From Phymorhynchus buccinoides (Eukaryota; Mollusca; Gastropoda; Neogastropoda; Raphitomidae): a DNA stretch of 64,000 nt. The translations under genes and the position numbers were made by a program. A model generated the notes under the pieces. That model worked only from the letters and a program-made list of their open reading frames with translations. It ran no database searches and was not told the DNA's origin. Position 1 is the first letter of the stretch. Each line of letters begins with the position of its first letter. Shown here piece by piece: positions 1 to 10,120 of the stretch. The DNA lies in the NCBI GenBank assembly GCA_017654935.2, contig CM065683.1, positions 1,058,383-1,122,382 on the forward strand. The letters are read 5' to 3'.

Positions 1-486
1 AAGGACTATCCTGCAAGAAGGAACATCCATGCTAGTACAACTCCACTGAAAGAAGGACTATCCTGCAAGAAGGAACATCCATGCTAGTACAACTCCCACT
101 GACAGAAGGACTATCCTGCAAGAAGGAGCATCCATGCAAGTACAACTCCACTGACAGAAGGACTATCCTGCAAGAAGGAACATCCATGCAAGTACAACTC
201 CACTGAAAGAAGGACTATCCTGCAAGAAGGAACATCCATGCAAGTACAACTCCCACTGACAGAAGGACTATCCTGCAAGAAGGAGCATCCATGCAAGTAC
301 AACTCCACTGAAAGAAGGACTATCCTGCAAGAAGGAACATCCATGCAAGTACAACTCCACTGAAAGAAGGACTATCCTGCAAGAAGGAGCATCCATGCAA
401 GTACAACTCCCACTGACAGAAGGACTATCCTGCAAGAAGGAACATCCATGCAAGTACAACTCCCACTGACAGAAGGACTAGGACTA
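1..486. repeat. 52-53 bp minisatellite, about 9 copies
   Basis: Direct tandem copies beginning AAGGACTATCCTGCAAGAAG. Units are 52 bp, or 53 bp where one extra C is present. Copies differ by a few substitutions. The array runs off the left edge. Short open frames on the minus strand are by-products of the repeat. Confidence 0.95.
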
Positions 487-570
487 GGAGTGTTGCCAGA
501 TCAAGTCCTCTACTATTGGACTCAAAGTAGAATTTCTTCAGAGTTTTGTTGCTGTTGGCCATTTAACTTG

Positions 571-714
571 ATCGACTGATTGATTAATTGATTGACCGCC
601 TGATTGTTTGATTGACCGACTGACTGACTGATTGTTTGATTGACTGACTGATTGTTTGATTGACTGACTGATTGTTTGATTGACTGACTAATTGTTTGAT
701 TCATTCATTCATTG
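571..714. repeat. degenerate TGAT/TGAC tetranucleotide repeat
   Basis: Mixed TGAT, TGAC and TGTT tetramers in tandem. It lies in the intron downstream of STARD7 exon 2 (minus strand). No coding signal. Confidence 0.85.
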
Positions 715-793
715 AACTTTCCCAACGCATGACATTTTCCCCATGAAATGACGAGTTACCTGTTGCCCACTGCTTTGACCTTGACCCACTGAC

Positions 794-957
794 CTCTGTA
801 CTCGTACAGTTGAAGGTCGTCCATGAAGCGGCGCCAGACCTTGAGGTGGGGTCTGTCGATGACGATCTGCCAGCCGTCAGGCGCCGGGGTGTGTCTGCTG
901 TGGGCCTTGACTGCATGGTCCACTAGGCGTTCCATGGTGCCCATGTCTTTCAGAGCT
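794..957 (-). CDS. STARD7: STARD7-like START-domain protein, exon 2 (internal, partial gene)
   Basis: Internal coding exon of 164 nt. It reads ALKDMGTMERLVDHAVKAH, then a spacer, then DGWQIVIDRPHLKVWRR and LYEYR. The W-x-x-V-I-D, K-V-W-R-R and L-Y-E-Y-R pattern is the beginning of the START lipid-binding fold as in STARD7 (phosphatidylcholine transfer to mitochondria, known for the family). The 3' splice site is CTGTACAG before base 957. The first exon base A completes the lysine codon left open by exon 1 (phase 2). The 5' splice site after 794 is AGAG/GTCAGT, phase 1, fitting a valine codon next, as expected for the family. Later exons would lie left of position 1. Odd: the 3' splice site and the first half of this exon are repeated 11 more times in the upstream intron. 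PCTP is a less likely alternative, because the join to exon 1 gives the STARD7 N-terminal arrangement. Confidence 0.85.
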
Positions 958-2210
958 CTGTACAGTATTAATGATCAATGGATAATATCATCAATGGGTG
1001 TAAGCGTGTGTCTGCTGACTGCGTGCTGCACTAGGCGTTCCATGGTGCCCATGTCTTTCAGAGCTCTGTACAGTATTAATGATCAATGGATAATATCATC
1101 AATGGGTGTAGGTGTGTGTCTGATGACTGCGTGCTCCACTAGGCGTTCCATGGTGCCCATGTCTTTCAGAGCTCTGTACAGTAATAATGATCAATGGATA
1201 ATATCATCCATGGGTGTAGGCGTGTGTCTGCTGACTGCGTGCTCCACCAGGCGTTCCATGGTGCCCATGTCTTTCAGAGCTCTGTACAGTAATAATGATC
1301 AATGGATAATATCATCAATGGGTGTAAGCGTGTGTCTGCTGACTGCGTGCTCCACTAGGCGTTCCATGGTGCCCATGTCTTTCAGAGCTCTGTACAGTAT
1401 TAATGATCAATGGATAATATCATCAATGGGTGTAAGCGTGTGTCTGCTGACTGCGTGCTCCACTAGGCGTTCCATGGTGCCCATGTCTTTCAGAGCTCTG
1501 TACAGTAATAATGATCAATGGATATCATCATCAATGGGTGTAGGCGTGTGTCTGCTGACTGCATGCTCCATTAGGCGTTCCATGGTGCCCATGTCTTTCA
1601 GAGCTCTATACAGTAATAATGATCAATGGATAATATCATCAATGGGTGTAAGCGTGTGTCTGCTGACTGCGTGCTCCACTAGGCGTTCCATGGTGCCCAT
1701 GTCTTTCAGAGCTCTGTACAGTAATAATGATCAATGGATAATATCATCAATGGGTGTAGGCGTGTGTCTGATGACTGCGTGCTCCACTAGGCGTTCCATG
1801 GTGCCCATGTCTTTCAGAGCTCTGTACAGTAATAATGATCAATGGATATCATCATCAATGGGTGTAGGCGTGTGTCTGCTGACTGCGTGCTCCACCAGGC
1901 GTTCCATGGTGCCCATGTCTTTCAGAGCTCTGTACAGTAATAATGATCAATGGATATCATCATCAATGGGTGTAGGCGTGTGTCTGCTGTGGGCCTTGAC
2001 TGCATGGTCCACTAGGCGTTCCATGGTACCCATGTCTTTCAGAGCTCTGTACAATTTGATCAATGGATAATATCATCAATGGATGTAGGCGCATGTTTGA
2101 TGACTGCATGGTTCACTAGGCATTCCATGGTGCCCATGTCTTTGAGAGCTCTGTAAAGTAATAATGATCAATAGATAATATCATCAATGGGTGTAGGCGT
2201 GTGTCTGTTG
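958..2210 (-). repeat. 108-bp array containing copies of the STARD7 exon 2 3' splice site
   Basis: Eleven tandem copies, mostly exactly 108 bp (the last two spacings are 117 and 104). Each contains, on the minus strand, intron sequence ending CTGTACAG (TTTACAG in the outermost copy) followed by exon-2-like sequence reading ALKDMGTMERLVEHAV. The copies leave the exon after about SRHTPTP and run into intron sequence with an in-frame TGA about 30 codons in. Candidate duplicate acceptors lie next to 1065, 1173, 1281, 1389, 1497, 1605, 1713, 1821, 1929, about 2046 and about 2150. The 415-residue open frame on the plus strand here is a shadow of this array. Confidence 0.9.
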
Positions 2211-2216
2211 GGGCAT

Positions 2217-2725
2217 GTCTGCTGGAATCATTCCCCCTAGTCCTTTTCAGTGACTCTGTCCCTTGAGTCCCCATGTGTGTGTACATAGAATACCTAATGT
2301 CTGCTGGAATCATTCCCCCTAGTCCTTTTCAGTGACTCTGTCCCTTGAGTCCCCATGTGTGTGTACATAGAAGACCTAATGTCTGCTGGAATCATTCCCC
2401 CTAGTCCTTTTCACTATTTCAGTGACTCTGTCCCTTGAGTCCCCAAGTGTGTGTACATAGAAGACCTAATGTCTGCTGGAATCATTCCCCCTAGTCCTTT
2501 TCAGTGATGCTGTCCCTTGAGTTCCCATGTGTGTGTACATAGAAGACCTAATGTCTGCTGGAATCATTTCCCCTAGTCCTTTTCAGTGACTCTGTCCCTT
2601 GAGTTCCCATGTGTGTGTACATAGAAGACCTAATGTCTGCTGGAATCATTTCCCCTAGTCCTTTTCAGTGACTCTGTCCCTTGAGTTCCCATGTGTGTGT
2701 ACATAGAAGACCTAATGTCTGCTGG
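2217..2725. repeat. 82-bp minisatellite, about 6 copies
   Basis: Tandem units starting GTCTGCTGGAATCATTCC, spaced 82 bp apart. One copy carries a short insertion (near 2412). It lies in STARD7 intron 1, directly upstream (minus-strand sense) of the 108-bp array. Confidence 0.93.
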
Positions 2726-2778
2726 ACATCAAAGCAGTCTGTTGATAACTGTGGATATTTTGCGATAAGCATCCCCAA

Positions 2779-3308
2779 CACTTACTTCTCAAGTTCTTCC
2801 ACAGTGGGCGTCACTCCCACTGTCCCACTGGAAGACCTTCAACTTGATGAAGGAGGCCGATCAACGGGAAGAAGAAGAAAATGCCAGCCGCAGACAGCAG
2901 AGCGGCCAGTTAGGCATAACTGAGGATATTTCAATATATTTTTTACCAACACTTACTTCTCAAGTTCTTCCTCAGTGACGCCTGTCGCGTGCAAATCTGT
3001 AGCTCGCTAGTATGAGAGTCTGTATTTGCGACAACCACAAATTTCACTTTTTCTGTACTTGAACTATTTACCTAACCCTAACCCTATCCCTAACCCTAGA
3101 AAAAAGTGAAATTTGTGGTTCATGCTCAATGTCGCAAAATGCCGCAAATACAGACTCTCATAGGTAGTGAGCTACAGATTTGCACGAGAGACAGATTTGC
3201 ACTGGACAACGCCATCCCTCTCCCACTGGAAAATGCCAGCCGCGGACAGCAGAGCAGCCAGTTAGGAATAACTGAGGATATTTCAAGATATTTTTTACCA
3301 ACACTTAC
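2779..3308 (-). repeat. triplicated end of STARD7 exon 1 with its 5' splice site
   Basis: The last part of exon 1 plus the start of intron 1 occurs three times. All keep GAACTTGAGAAGTAAGTG on the minus strand, so three consensus GTAAGT donors exist: first intron base at 3308 (real exon), 2956 and 2785. Copies share exon-derived stretches (for example at 2879-2911 and 3229-3262) and the intron stretch AACTGAGGATATTTCAA. The middle copy is split by an inverted-repeat element. Confidence 0.85.
2983..3208. mobile_element. short inverted-repeat (MITE-like) element with telomere-like core
   Basis: Arms starting GTGCAAATCTGTAGCTC (2989-3005) and its exact complement (3169-3185) pair. Pairing continues through the stretches reading GAGTCTGTATTTGCG and ACAAATTTCACTTTTT. 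The loop holds CCTAACCC-type repeats (about 3071-3098). ACGCC at 2978-2982 and 3209-3213 may be a 5-bp target duplication. It sits inside a duplicated copy of STARD7 exon 1, so it arrived after that duplication. Confidence 0.7.
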
Positions 3309-3721
3309 TTCTCAAGTTCTTCCTCAGTGACGCCATCCCTCTCCCACTGGAAAATGCCAGCCGCGGACAGCAGAGCGGCCAGTTGCTTGTTTTTGTTGCG
3401 GCAATGGCGGGCAAGGTTAGCTCGCAACGTCTGCAGTAAGCGCTGCTCGCCGTACAGCTGCCGGTACCAGGAGAACAGCTGGAAGGTTCGCCACGTCCGC
3501 TGCCCGGCGATGACATAGCTCTGTCTGACGAACAGGGAGCAGGTCTTCTGCACTCCGCTGTTGAGACTCTCCGCCAGGCGTTGGGCTCGCCACCTCCCGA
3601 CAGTTCCGAACGCCAGCGTGACGACTTTGTCTTTGATCGCCAGTTGTTTGATAGTCTGCGAGCAGTAACGGCTCCAGACCAGTTTAACGGTTGAAAAGAT
3701 CCGCTCGTTCCCCATTGTCAT
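3309..3721 (-). CDS. STARD7: STARD7-like protein, exon 1 with start codon (partial gene)
   Basis: First coding exon, about 137 codons, starting MTMGNERIF (a second ATG lies two codons on). The N-terminus is basic with few acidic residues, fitting the mitochondrial targeting region known for STARD7. The end of the exon, RQLYGEQRLLQTLR, then AALLSAAGIFQWERDGV and TEEELEK, has the spacing of vertebrate STARD7 just before its linker: an LYG motif, then A-G-x-F-x-W and E-E-E-L. The exon ends AA/GTAAGT after base 3309 in phase 2, and exon 2 supplies the missing base. The intervening 2.35-kb intron is almost wholly tandem repeat. Inferred role: START-domain phosphatidylcholine carrier. The 5' UTR and promoter were not resolved. 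Confidence 0.82.
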
Positions 3722-4177
3722 TGATGAAAAGGCTATGATAACACGGAGGAGGCCAGGGATTGCTAAAATGACTTCGATTGATGATCAACCCGTCATGAAC
3801 AACCCATACATGTATGACCTTGACACCCGTCTTTCTACCACAGCGTCGTACAAAATACAAAACGGTGTCCAAATCTTCAATTGTTCTTGGTTACGTCGTC
3901 TTATTAGTCATTTGAGGTTGCGCATTGCGTCCTAATTTTTACTTTTATTTATTTATTTTTAAAGAAAGAAAAGAAAAAAGTCTCTATAAACTCCTATCTC
4001 AGATCATGTGTGTGTGTTTTTATTATTTAACGTCTTTTCACTTCAAGTGTTTTTAGACGACTATGACAATAATTGTAATTAAATGATTTATAATAAATTA
4101 CACTGATATTATTTTATGAATTAAAACTTAAAACTTAAATTCCTTAACAATAACAACCAAATTTAAAAATGAAAATG
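3722..4177. other. upstream region of STARD7, no recognised feature
   Basis: This would hold the 5' UTR and promoter of the minus-strand STARD7 gene. The first 200 bases are mixed composition and the rest is AT-rich with A/T runs. No TATA box or CpG cluster is obvious by eye. Confidence 0.4.
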
Positions 4178-4500
4178 TCATAATAACGTACCAATGGGAC
4201 TATGAAGTAAATATTTTGATACATTAGACAAAAATAAGTGATTTGACATTAGGATTTTAAAATAATCGATTGAAGGATTTTCAGGTAATTGGAAACTGGG
4301 TAGGTACTGTCTCATAAGGGGACAATGAAACAGTATATGGAATGTTAAAGTTTCTCCCCACATATACATCTTCAAGAAGTTGCAGCATTAACATGTTTAC
4401 ATTTATGGACAATATATTTAAGTCTAAAACATAGACTAGAAATTTCTCTTGGAAAATGACCTAACGAAGAAACATTGCAAGAGGTATATGAATTTACATT
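4178..4500 (-). pseudogene. non-LTR retrotransposon C-terminal remnant
   Basis: A minus-strand frame reads GETLTFHILFHCPLMRQYLP, matching the E-x-x-x-H-x-L-x-x-C-P pattern of the C-terminal zinc-knuckle region of many LINE ORF2 proteins. A related tail occurs at 22782 and on. Upstream coding is degraded. Only this short stretch is recognisable. Confidence 0.45.
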
Positions 4501-4575
4501 ACACAGGTCAGGTCAGGTCAGGTAGTTAGGACATTAGGCCTCGCGGCCTCTTCACTGTCCTGTCATTTTTGTTTG

Positions 4576-4948
4576 AACTGTAGTGATATTATTAATATAG
4601 GTGTGTAGCCATAGTTGCAACAACTACTGAATAACTAGCTGACCTTATTCTTCCTTCTCTATCACTCATGTTCTTCACGTGTACATCACATGCCACGCAT
4701 CCCGATTGGTCAGTCTGGCACCAACCAACGCTATCTTTCCCTTCCCTTTCTGCCTGCTTGCACTCTTCTACTAGACACGCTATCAACAGCAAGCCTTTGT
4801 CTCTGTGTTCCTTAATTACCCTCTATACTGTGTAGTTTTAATAAACGTGCTATATACATGATCCTTGGAGTCAGCTGTGTTTCTTCTTGATGTAATGCAC
4901 ACACGTGTGAACCCACAACAACAACAACAGTCAACAGTCAAATCATTT
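4576..4948. mobile_element. about 370-bp insertion in the LINE 3' UTR, possible solo LTR
   Basis: The two other copies of this LINE end (54.7 kb, 58.4 kb) run GTTTGAACTTTTGCACAGC without interruption. Here about 370 bp intervenes. The insert has TTTTAATAAACG and ends near GTGAACCCACAACAACAA, features seen in LTRs. I found no clear target duplication or internal genes, so the type is uncertain. Confidence 0.45.
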
Positions 4949-5352
4949 TGCACAGCTGAGAGGTTTTTGTATTTTGTTTTCGGCAAATCTGCCTTTTAGT
5001 CATGCTCATATTGTAGTTTTGATATGTTGGTGTATCCACCAAGGAGGTTTTTGAATTGTGTTAGATTCTGTGCTCGTTTTTTATGTGCAGGAAGAGTATT
5101 CCAAAACTTTGTTACTCTGTTAGAAAAGAATTTTTTTTTCTAATATTAGTTCGGCTATACTGGGTTAGTATTTTTAAATCACTGTTACGGGTTCTTGAGT
5201 CAGTTGTTAGCTGGAACAAAAATTTATTAGTATTGTTATCACTGTGAAATTTTTTTTATGTGTTTATCAGATCCCCACGAATTCTTCTGTATTTCAGAGA
5301 TGGTAATTTCAACTTTCTTAGTCTGTGTTCGTAATCAAGGTGACTAACGCCT

Positions 5353-7590
5353 TTAACTTAATTTTGTTGCTCGTCTTTGGACCCTTTCTAATGCTGCCGA
5401 TTGCCTTTTTAAAAACGGACTCCAGACCTGATTTCCATACTCTAGATGAGGTCTGACCAAACTTTTATATAGTTTAAAAAATACTATATTATCTAACCCA
5501 ATAAAACTTCTTCTAATTAGGCCCAGCATTTTATTGCCTTTACCAATAGCCGTATTAATGTAGTTATCAAATGTCAATCCAGAGTCAAAGATGACTCCAA
5601 GATCCTTTTCCTCTTTGCAAGTTTTTAAAATATGTTTGTCGGTACCATGTGAGATTTCATAATTGCAACTTGGATTATTCTTTCCTAAATGCATCACCTT
5701 ACATTTACTATCATTAAAATACAAATTCCATTTCTCTGTCCAGTTTATTAGTCTGTCAATGTCATGTTGAATTGTTTTAGAATTTTTTGAAGTATTGTAT
5801 ATTTTGGTATCGTCCGCAATTTTTTTACATATGCTTTCTACTTGATCCGGTAGATCGTTAATGAAAATTGTAAACAGAATGGGGCCTAGGATGCTACCTT
5901 GTGGAATGCCTCTCAACACTGCTGCTTCAGAAGAATATTTACCATTTATTCGTACCTTTTGTGTTCTGCCCGTAAGAAAATTTCCTATCCATCTTAATAT
6001 GTTCCCATCTATACCATAAGACTGAAGCTTTAATAGCAATCGTTCGTGTGGGACGGAGTCAAAAGCCTTGCGAAAATCTAAATATACCACATCAAAAGTT
6101 TCCTTTTCATCTAAAAATTTAGTAAAATTGTCCATGACGTCCGTCAACTGGGTCATACAAGATCTTCCTGTCCTAAAGCCATGTTGACATTCTGAATACA
6201 GGTTAAAATTTGTCATGTGGGCTACAACTGTGTCTCTAATAAATTGTTCTAAACATTTTGCAAATAATACACGTGAGGCTTACAGGTCGGTAATTTCCTG
6301 GTTCAGATTTTGTACCCTTTTTGAAGATAGCTGCTACTTCAGCTTTTTTCCAGTCTGCGGGCAGCTCACCTGTTTGTAAGGATTTGTTAAATAAAATAGT
6401 TAGAGGTGGGGCCAGCTCCTCAGACAGTTCTTTCAAAATCAGTGCTGGCACTCTATCTGGGCCCTGGGCTTTGTTGGGGTCTAATTCCTTCAGTTTCAGT
6501 TTTACCTGTTCTTGTAAAACATGAATATCAGAACAATTATGAGCCTGAGACACCTTAGAATTTACACTTGGTAAATTGTCTGTGTTTTCTCTAGTAAATA
6601 CACTAGAAAAGTAGTTGCTTAAAATATTAGCTTTACCCTCATCATCACATACAAGATTGCCATCTTTATCTTTAAGTGGACTAATCCCTGTGTTCATTTT
6701 CAATCTGGAATTAATGTACCTCCAGAACAGTTTAGGGTTTTGTTTACAGTTATCGGCTATTTTTCGTTCATGAGTTTTTCTCCCTTTTTAATTGCTTACC
6801 ACTCGATCTTGTCTCTTTCTTTTATATATTCTCGATATTTTTTACCTTGCTTAGATTTGTTGTTTTCCAAAAATCTTTTGTAAAACCTATATTTCTTTCT
6901 AACACTTTGTCTAAGTCCTATTGACATCCAGTATGTTTTTGAATATTTTTTATTTTTCATGTTCCTTTTAATTTTGGGAATATGTTCTTCCATTGATTTG
7001 TGAATTTTGTCCAGAATAATCTGCCAGCAATCATCAACTTCTAAAGCCTCAAAATGTGTCCACTCTTCGTTTGCGAAGTATTCTTTCATTTTAGTAAAAT
7101 TTGCTCTCTTAAAATTAAAATTTGTGTTCTGTGCTTGGGGTGTACTGTCAAATTTGTTTGCATTTATATAGATTAAAAAGTTTAAGACTTGGTGATCACT
7201 TTTCCCTAGAGGGCATAAATGTTCAACATCTGAGACGAGCTCAATGTCATTAACAAAAATTAAGTCTAAAATATTTTATTTCTGGCCTTCTCTTGTTCTT
7301 GTTGGTCTAGTCACCACTTGTTCTAAAAAAAGCATCCCTGGTTGCATCCACAAACTCTTCATCCTTTGATGAGGACCATTGTCCAGTCCAGTTTATGTTT
7401 GGAAAGTTAAAGTCTCCCATTATGCATATTTTGTCATACAGTCCACTCGAGTTTTGATGTCTTCTTATAAAAGAGTATAACATTTCTTTACAGATATAGG
7501 AATATCAATATTTTTACAGCCAATTATATATATGTCGTGCACCTCTTCCTGGCTACTCCCTGTCTGGAAGTTCAGTTTAACGTCTGCGTA
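5353..7590 (-). pseudogene. LINE ORF2 pseudogene: endonuclease C-terminus and reverse transcriptase
   Basis: Pieces in order: endonuclease end with ICIMGDFNFPNINWTGQW (near 7400) and SDHQVL; a linker (6796-7089); an RT N-terminal part (6236-6703) with AQGPDRVPALILKEL and PGNYRPVSLT; RT palm (5353-6216) with YLDFRKAFDSVPHERLL, GIPQGSILGPILF and IADDTKIY (catalytic DD kept; the usual F before ADD is I); and the end RPHLEYGNQVWSP. Frameshifts near 6220-6240 and 6710-6790 and a stop near 7270 break it. The clade (CR1-like) is inferred from motif style and the microsatellite-type 3' tail. Confidence 0.8.
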
Positions 7591-7639
7591 TCCGGCTTTC
7601 GCCATGTACAACGGGCTGAACCAACCAACCATGGTATAA

Positions 7640-7930
7640 ACAAAAATTTATGTTCCTGAATCACTGTCTTAGCCAAAAAGGCCGGAAGCGATCAGGATTT
7701 TGGCTATCCCCTGTCTGCCCATTCATTTCCATAAATACCACAATGTGATGGAACCCAAGTGAAGGTTACACGAGAACCTTTTTGAATGAGAAAATGAATA
7801 AGATGATTAATTTCGTTTATTAAGTCAGATCTGTTTCTAAACTTTATGGATTTTAGTGTAAGCCACGGTAAGACAGATTTAGAGTGAACACACAAAAAAG
7901 AATTTGAAACATTTGCCCTAGACATATCGC
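7640..7930 (-). pseudogene. LINE RNase H-domain remnant
   Basis: A minus-strand frame contains VTFTWVPSHCGIYGNEWADR, the C-terminal motif of the RNase H domain of I/Jockey-type non-LTR elements (W-V-P-S-H-C-G-I-x-G-N-E-x-A-D). It is cut off soon after. No reverse transcriptase of the same element is seen, so it is a solitary fragment. Confidence 0.65.
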
Positions 7931-8029
7931 AGAGCCATAAGAATGGCTACCATGCAACTCTGTCGTGAAAATAGAACGACCTTAATTCCTTCCTTCCGTC
8001 CTATTACCAACGAAAAGGGGAGAGCGCTT

Positions 8030-8155
8030 TGTAAGTTTAAAAACTTGTACTGTCCTGATGGTATGACAGTGCGTTTAAAATCAGTCCTGTCCTGCATGGT
8101 GGTATGGCAGTGAGTTTAAACATGTTACTGTCCTGATGGTATGACAGTAAGACAA
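8030..8155. repeat. short degenerate tandem repeat, about 3 copies
   Basis: Copies of GTCCTGATGGTATGACAGT separated by T/A-rich spacers. The middle copy is diverged (TGCATGGTGGTATGGCAGT). Confidence 0.6.
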
Positions 8156-8482
8156 TGGGCCATAGACCTTTCTTTTACGGCATCTAGGCAAGGCCACTCC
8201 GGCTAGCGTAGCGGTCCCCGAGGACAAGCCCCGACCGGCACAGCTCATGCCCTTCACTTACCACTACCCTGATCTATGGGAATAGCATCACCAGTCCGTC
8301 CATATGATAAAGAGGAAAGATAAGGGGGGGAGGGGGGTAGATAAAGATACACACCACCACTCTATTCTTCTGTGACACCAGCCAGTCACAGGACCGTTCA
8401 GAGGAACCCTACATGATGCCGAATTGGACAGGAACCACCTAAGCTACTGAAGGGGAAGGGGGGAGGGGGAAGTGTAGTATGG
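8156..8482. other. no recognised feature
   Basis: Mixed-composition sequence with G-rich runs near 8325-8336 and 8452-8470. It may belong to the 3' end of the retrotransposon that follows, but no motif shows this. Confidence 0.3.
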
Positions 8483-9593
8483 TTATTGAGAGACAGTTGC
8501 CCTAGACACAAAGGTGTCCAGAGTCTCCGTCTCAACAGCCTGATGGGAGAGGTCATTCCGTGCTTTGATGGTTCGGGGTAGGAAGCTGGCCTGCCGGTAC
8601 TTTGTCTTGCAGAAGATGAGGGCCAGCTGTTTGGTGTGGGCGCGACGCTGGCGTTCAGGTGCCGGAGTGAGTTTCTCTTTTATTAAAACCTCTTCATTGA
8701 CACAATTATGATTTCTGCAATCTGAACAGCATATTGGCTCAAGTCTTGCTGTTTCTCGCTTTTTTCTCGGGCGTTGTTGAAGGGATGGCCACTTCAGGCT
8801 GATCGATTCATATAGCTGAGACGTTTGGTGTGTTTTCTGAATCGTCTCCTTCTCACACAAAACCTTGCCCCCTGCTGTCACTGTACCGCATCAAAGCTTA
8901 TCACTGTCCTAAGCTGCTGGTGAGGGGTCCCCACCATGTACCCCAAAACCGTACTGTAAAACTGCCTGGAGCTTTTTAATTTTGGGCAGATTCCTTCTCA
9001 AAAAACCCTAGGGTCTTGTTGGCCTTTGAGCAAATGGATTGAATATATTTTCTCCGGCTGAGATCATTTGAGATGGTTACTCCTAGATATTTAACAGAGT
9101 CAACAGCTTCAAGCTGGTGGCCATGAAGTTCGTACCGACCGGGCTTTCCTGCGTGTGCCTTTTCCTGGTGACAGGTAAGGTTGTGCATTTGCCAGGATGG
9201 AATGCCATGTCCCAGCTTGATCCGTTCTCCCACTCAGCAATTAAGCTGATGGAGGTCATGCTGTAGCTGTTCATGGTCCTGGGGCGCCGTTACCACTCTG
9301 TACACTGCTGTGTCATCTGCAAAGAGACGGGCTGTTGATGTCAACTTGTCTGGCAAGTCATTGATGTACGCAAGGAACAGGCACAGTCCAAGGACTGATC
9401 CTTGGGGCACACCCGAACAAACATCAATGCTGGTGGATCTGACACCATTGACAACAACCGCCTGTCTTCTGTTGCTGAGGATGTCTTCTATCCATTTGTT
9501 GAGCTTTACTTGGATGCCCATAATGATGAAGCTTGTGCAGGAGCAGGCTGTGATTTACTTTATCAAAGGCCTTAGCGAAATCCATCACTATGA
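8483..9593 (-). pseudogene. non-LTR retrotransposon reverse transcriptase pseudogene
   Basis: RT pieces run right to left: DFAKAFDKVNHSLLLHKLH (near 9560), WIEDILSNRRQAVVVNG, GVPQGSVLGLCLFLAYINDL, ARLFADDTAVY (catalytic DD, near 9310), AVDSVKYLGVTI (near 9090), and the C-terminal tail QASFLPRTIKARNDL (near 8560). Frame changes near 9525 and 9234 and between 8976 and 8881 break the protein. The element is cut at its 5' end, immediately before the motif DFAKAFD, by the inverted-repeat element at 9596. It is a different family from the element at 4503-7620 (different RT motifs and tail). Confidence 0.78.
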
Positions 9594-9595
9594 TT

Positions 9596-10120
9596 GAATA
9601 CAATAAAGCGAGGCTTACCTCGTAAGGTGATGTTGTTTGTAGATTCTTGCGAAGCAGTAAATAATTGGAACGAGTGTACAGGAGATATTGCATCCAGGCC
9701 AACCAGTATTGAAAGCTGCAGAGAAGGAACACTGGCATCTCATAGTCCATCATGTTTTGGTTTGTCATTACCATATTCCTGGTAAGGGCCCCAACATATG
9801 TCAAGCATTTGACGACTTCCCCCGCATTGTGTAATGAAGGCCCCTGTTTAGGGGTCTACCTGATGGACTATGTCAAACAACACACAAATAATCCACCATT
9901 ATGGCTGTCCCTTCGCCTGGTGTGCTTTATTTGCTGTGTTCTGTGTTTCGCACGTTGTGCACTGTGTCTTGGGTGGGTGACAGTTATTCTTCTTGGCAGG
10001 TAGTGCCTTCTTTCTATTAATTCAAAAAGGGTTGGGCCGTACACTCGTTCCAAGTTATTACTGCTCGCAAGAATGATACAAACAGCACACTTACTAGGTA
10101 CGCCTCGCTTTATTGTATCC
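9596..10120. mobile_element. inverted-repeat element with about 85-bp arms
   Basis: The left arm (9596 on) starts GAATACAATAAAGCGAGGC. The right arm, read on the minus strand from 10120, starts GGATACAATAAAGCGAGGC. Similarity continues for about 85 bp through TTCTTGCGAAGCAGTAA and GGAACGAGTGTAC. A third, direct copy of the inner arm follows outside the element at about 10121-10180. No transposase was seen, so it is non-autonomous or foldback. Target duplication unclear. Confidence 0.6.

Larger units (their letters stand above)
4503..7620 (-). mobile_element. CR1-like non-LTR retrotransposon, 5' truncated, degenerate
   Basis: On the minus strand, from right to left: an endonuclease remnant, reverse transcriptase, an A/T-rich 3' UTR, and a terminal pentamer tail of CCTGA units (plus strand GGTCA, 4507-4525). 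The 3' UTR end (AACTACCTGACC; GACAGTGAAGAGGCC) recurs at 54658-54800 and 58338-58483, which defines the family's 3' terminus. A further insertion (about 4576-4948) splits the 3' UTR. Confidence 0.8.

Noticed and set aside
823..2070. 415-codon plus-strand open frame with a repeated SMGVGVCLLTACSTRRSMVP peptide
   Set aside because: It is the opposite strand of the 108-bp STARD7 acceptor array (108 is a multiple of three), not a gene.
3071..3098. Telomere-like CCCTAA repeats as a chromosome end or fusion point
   Set aside because: Only a few imperfect units, located in the loop of an inverted-repeat element.
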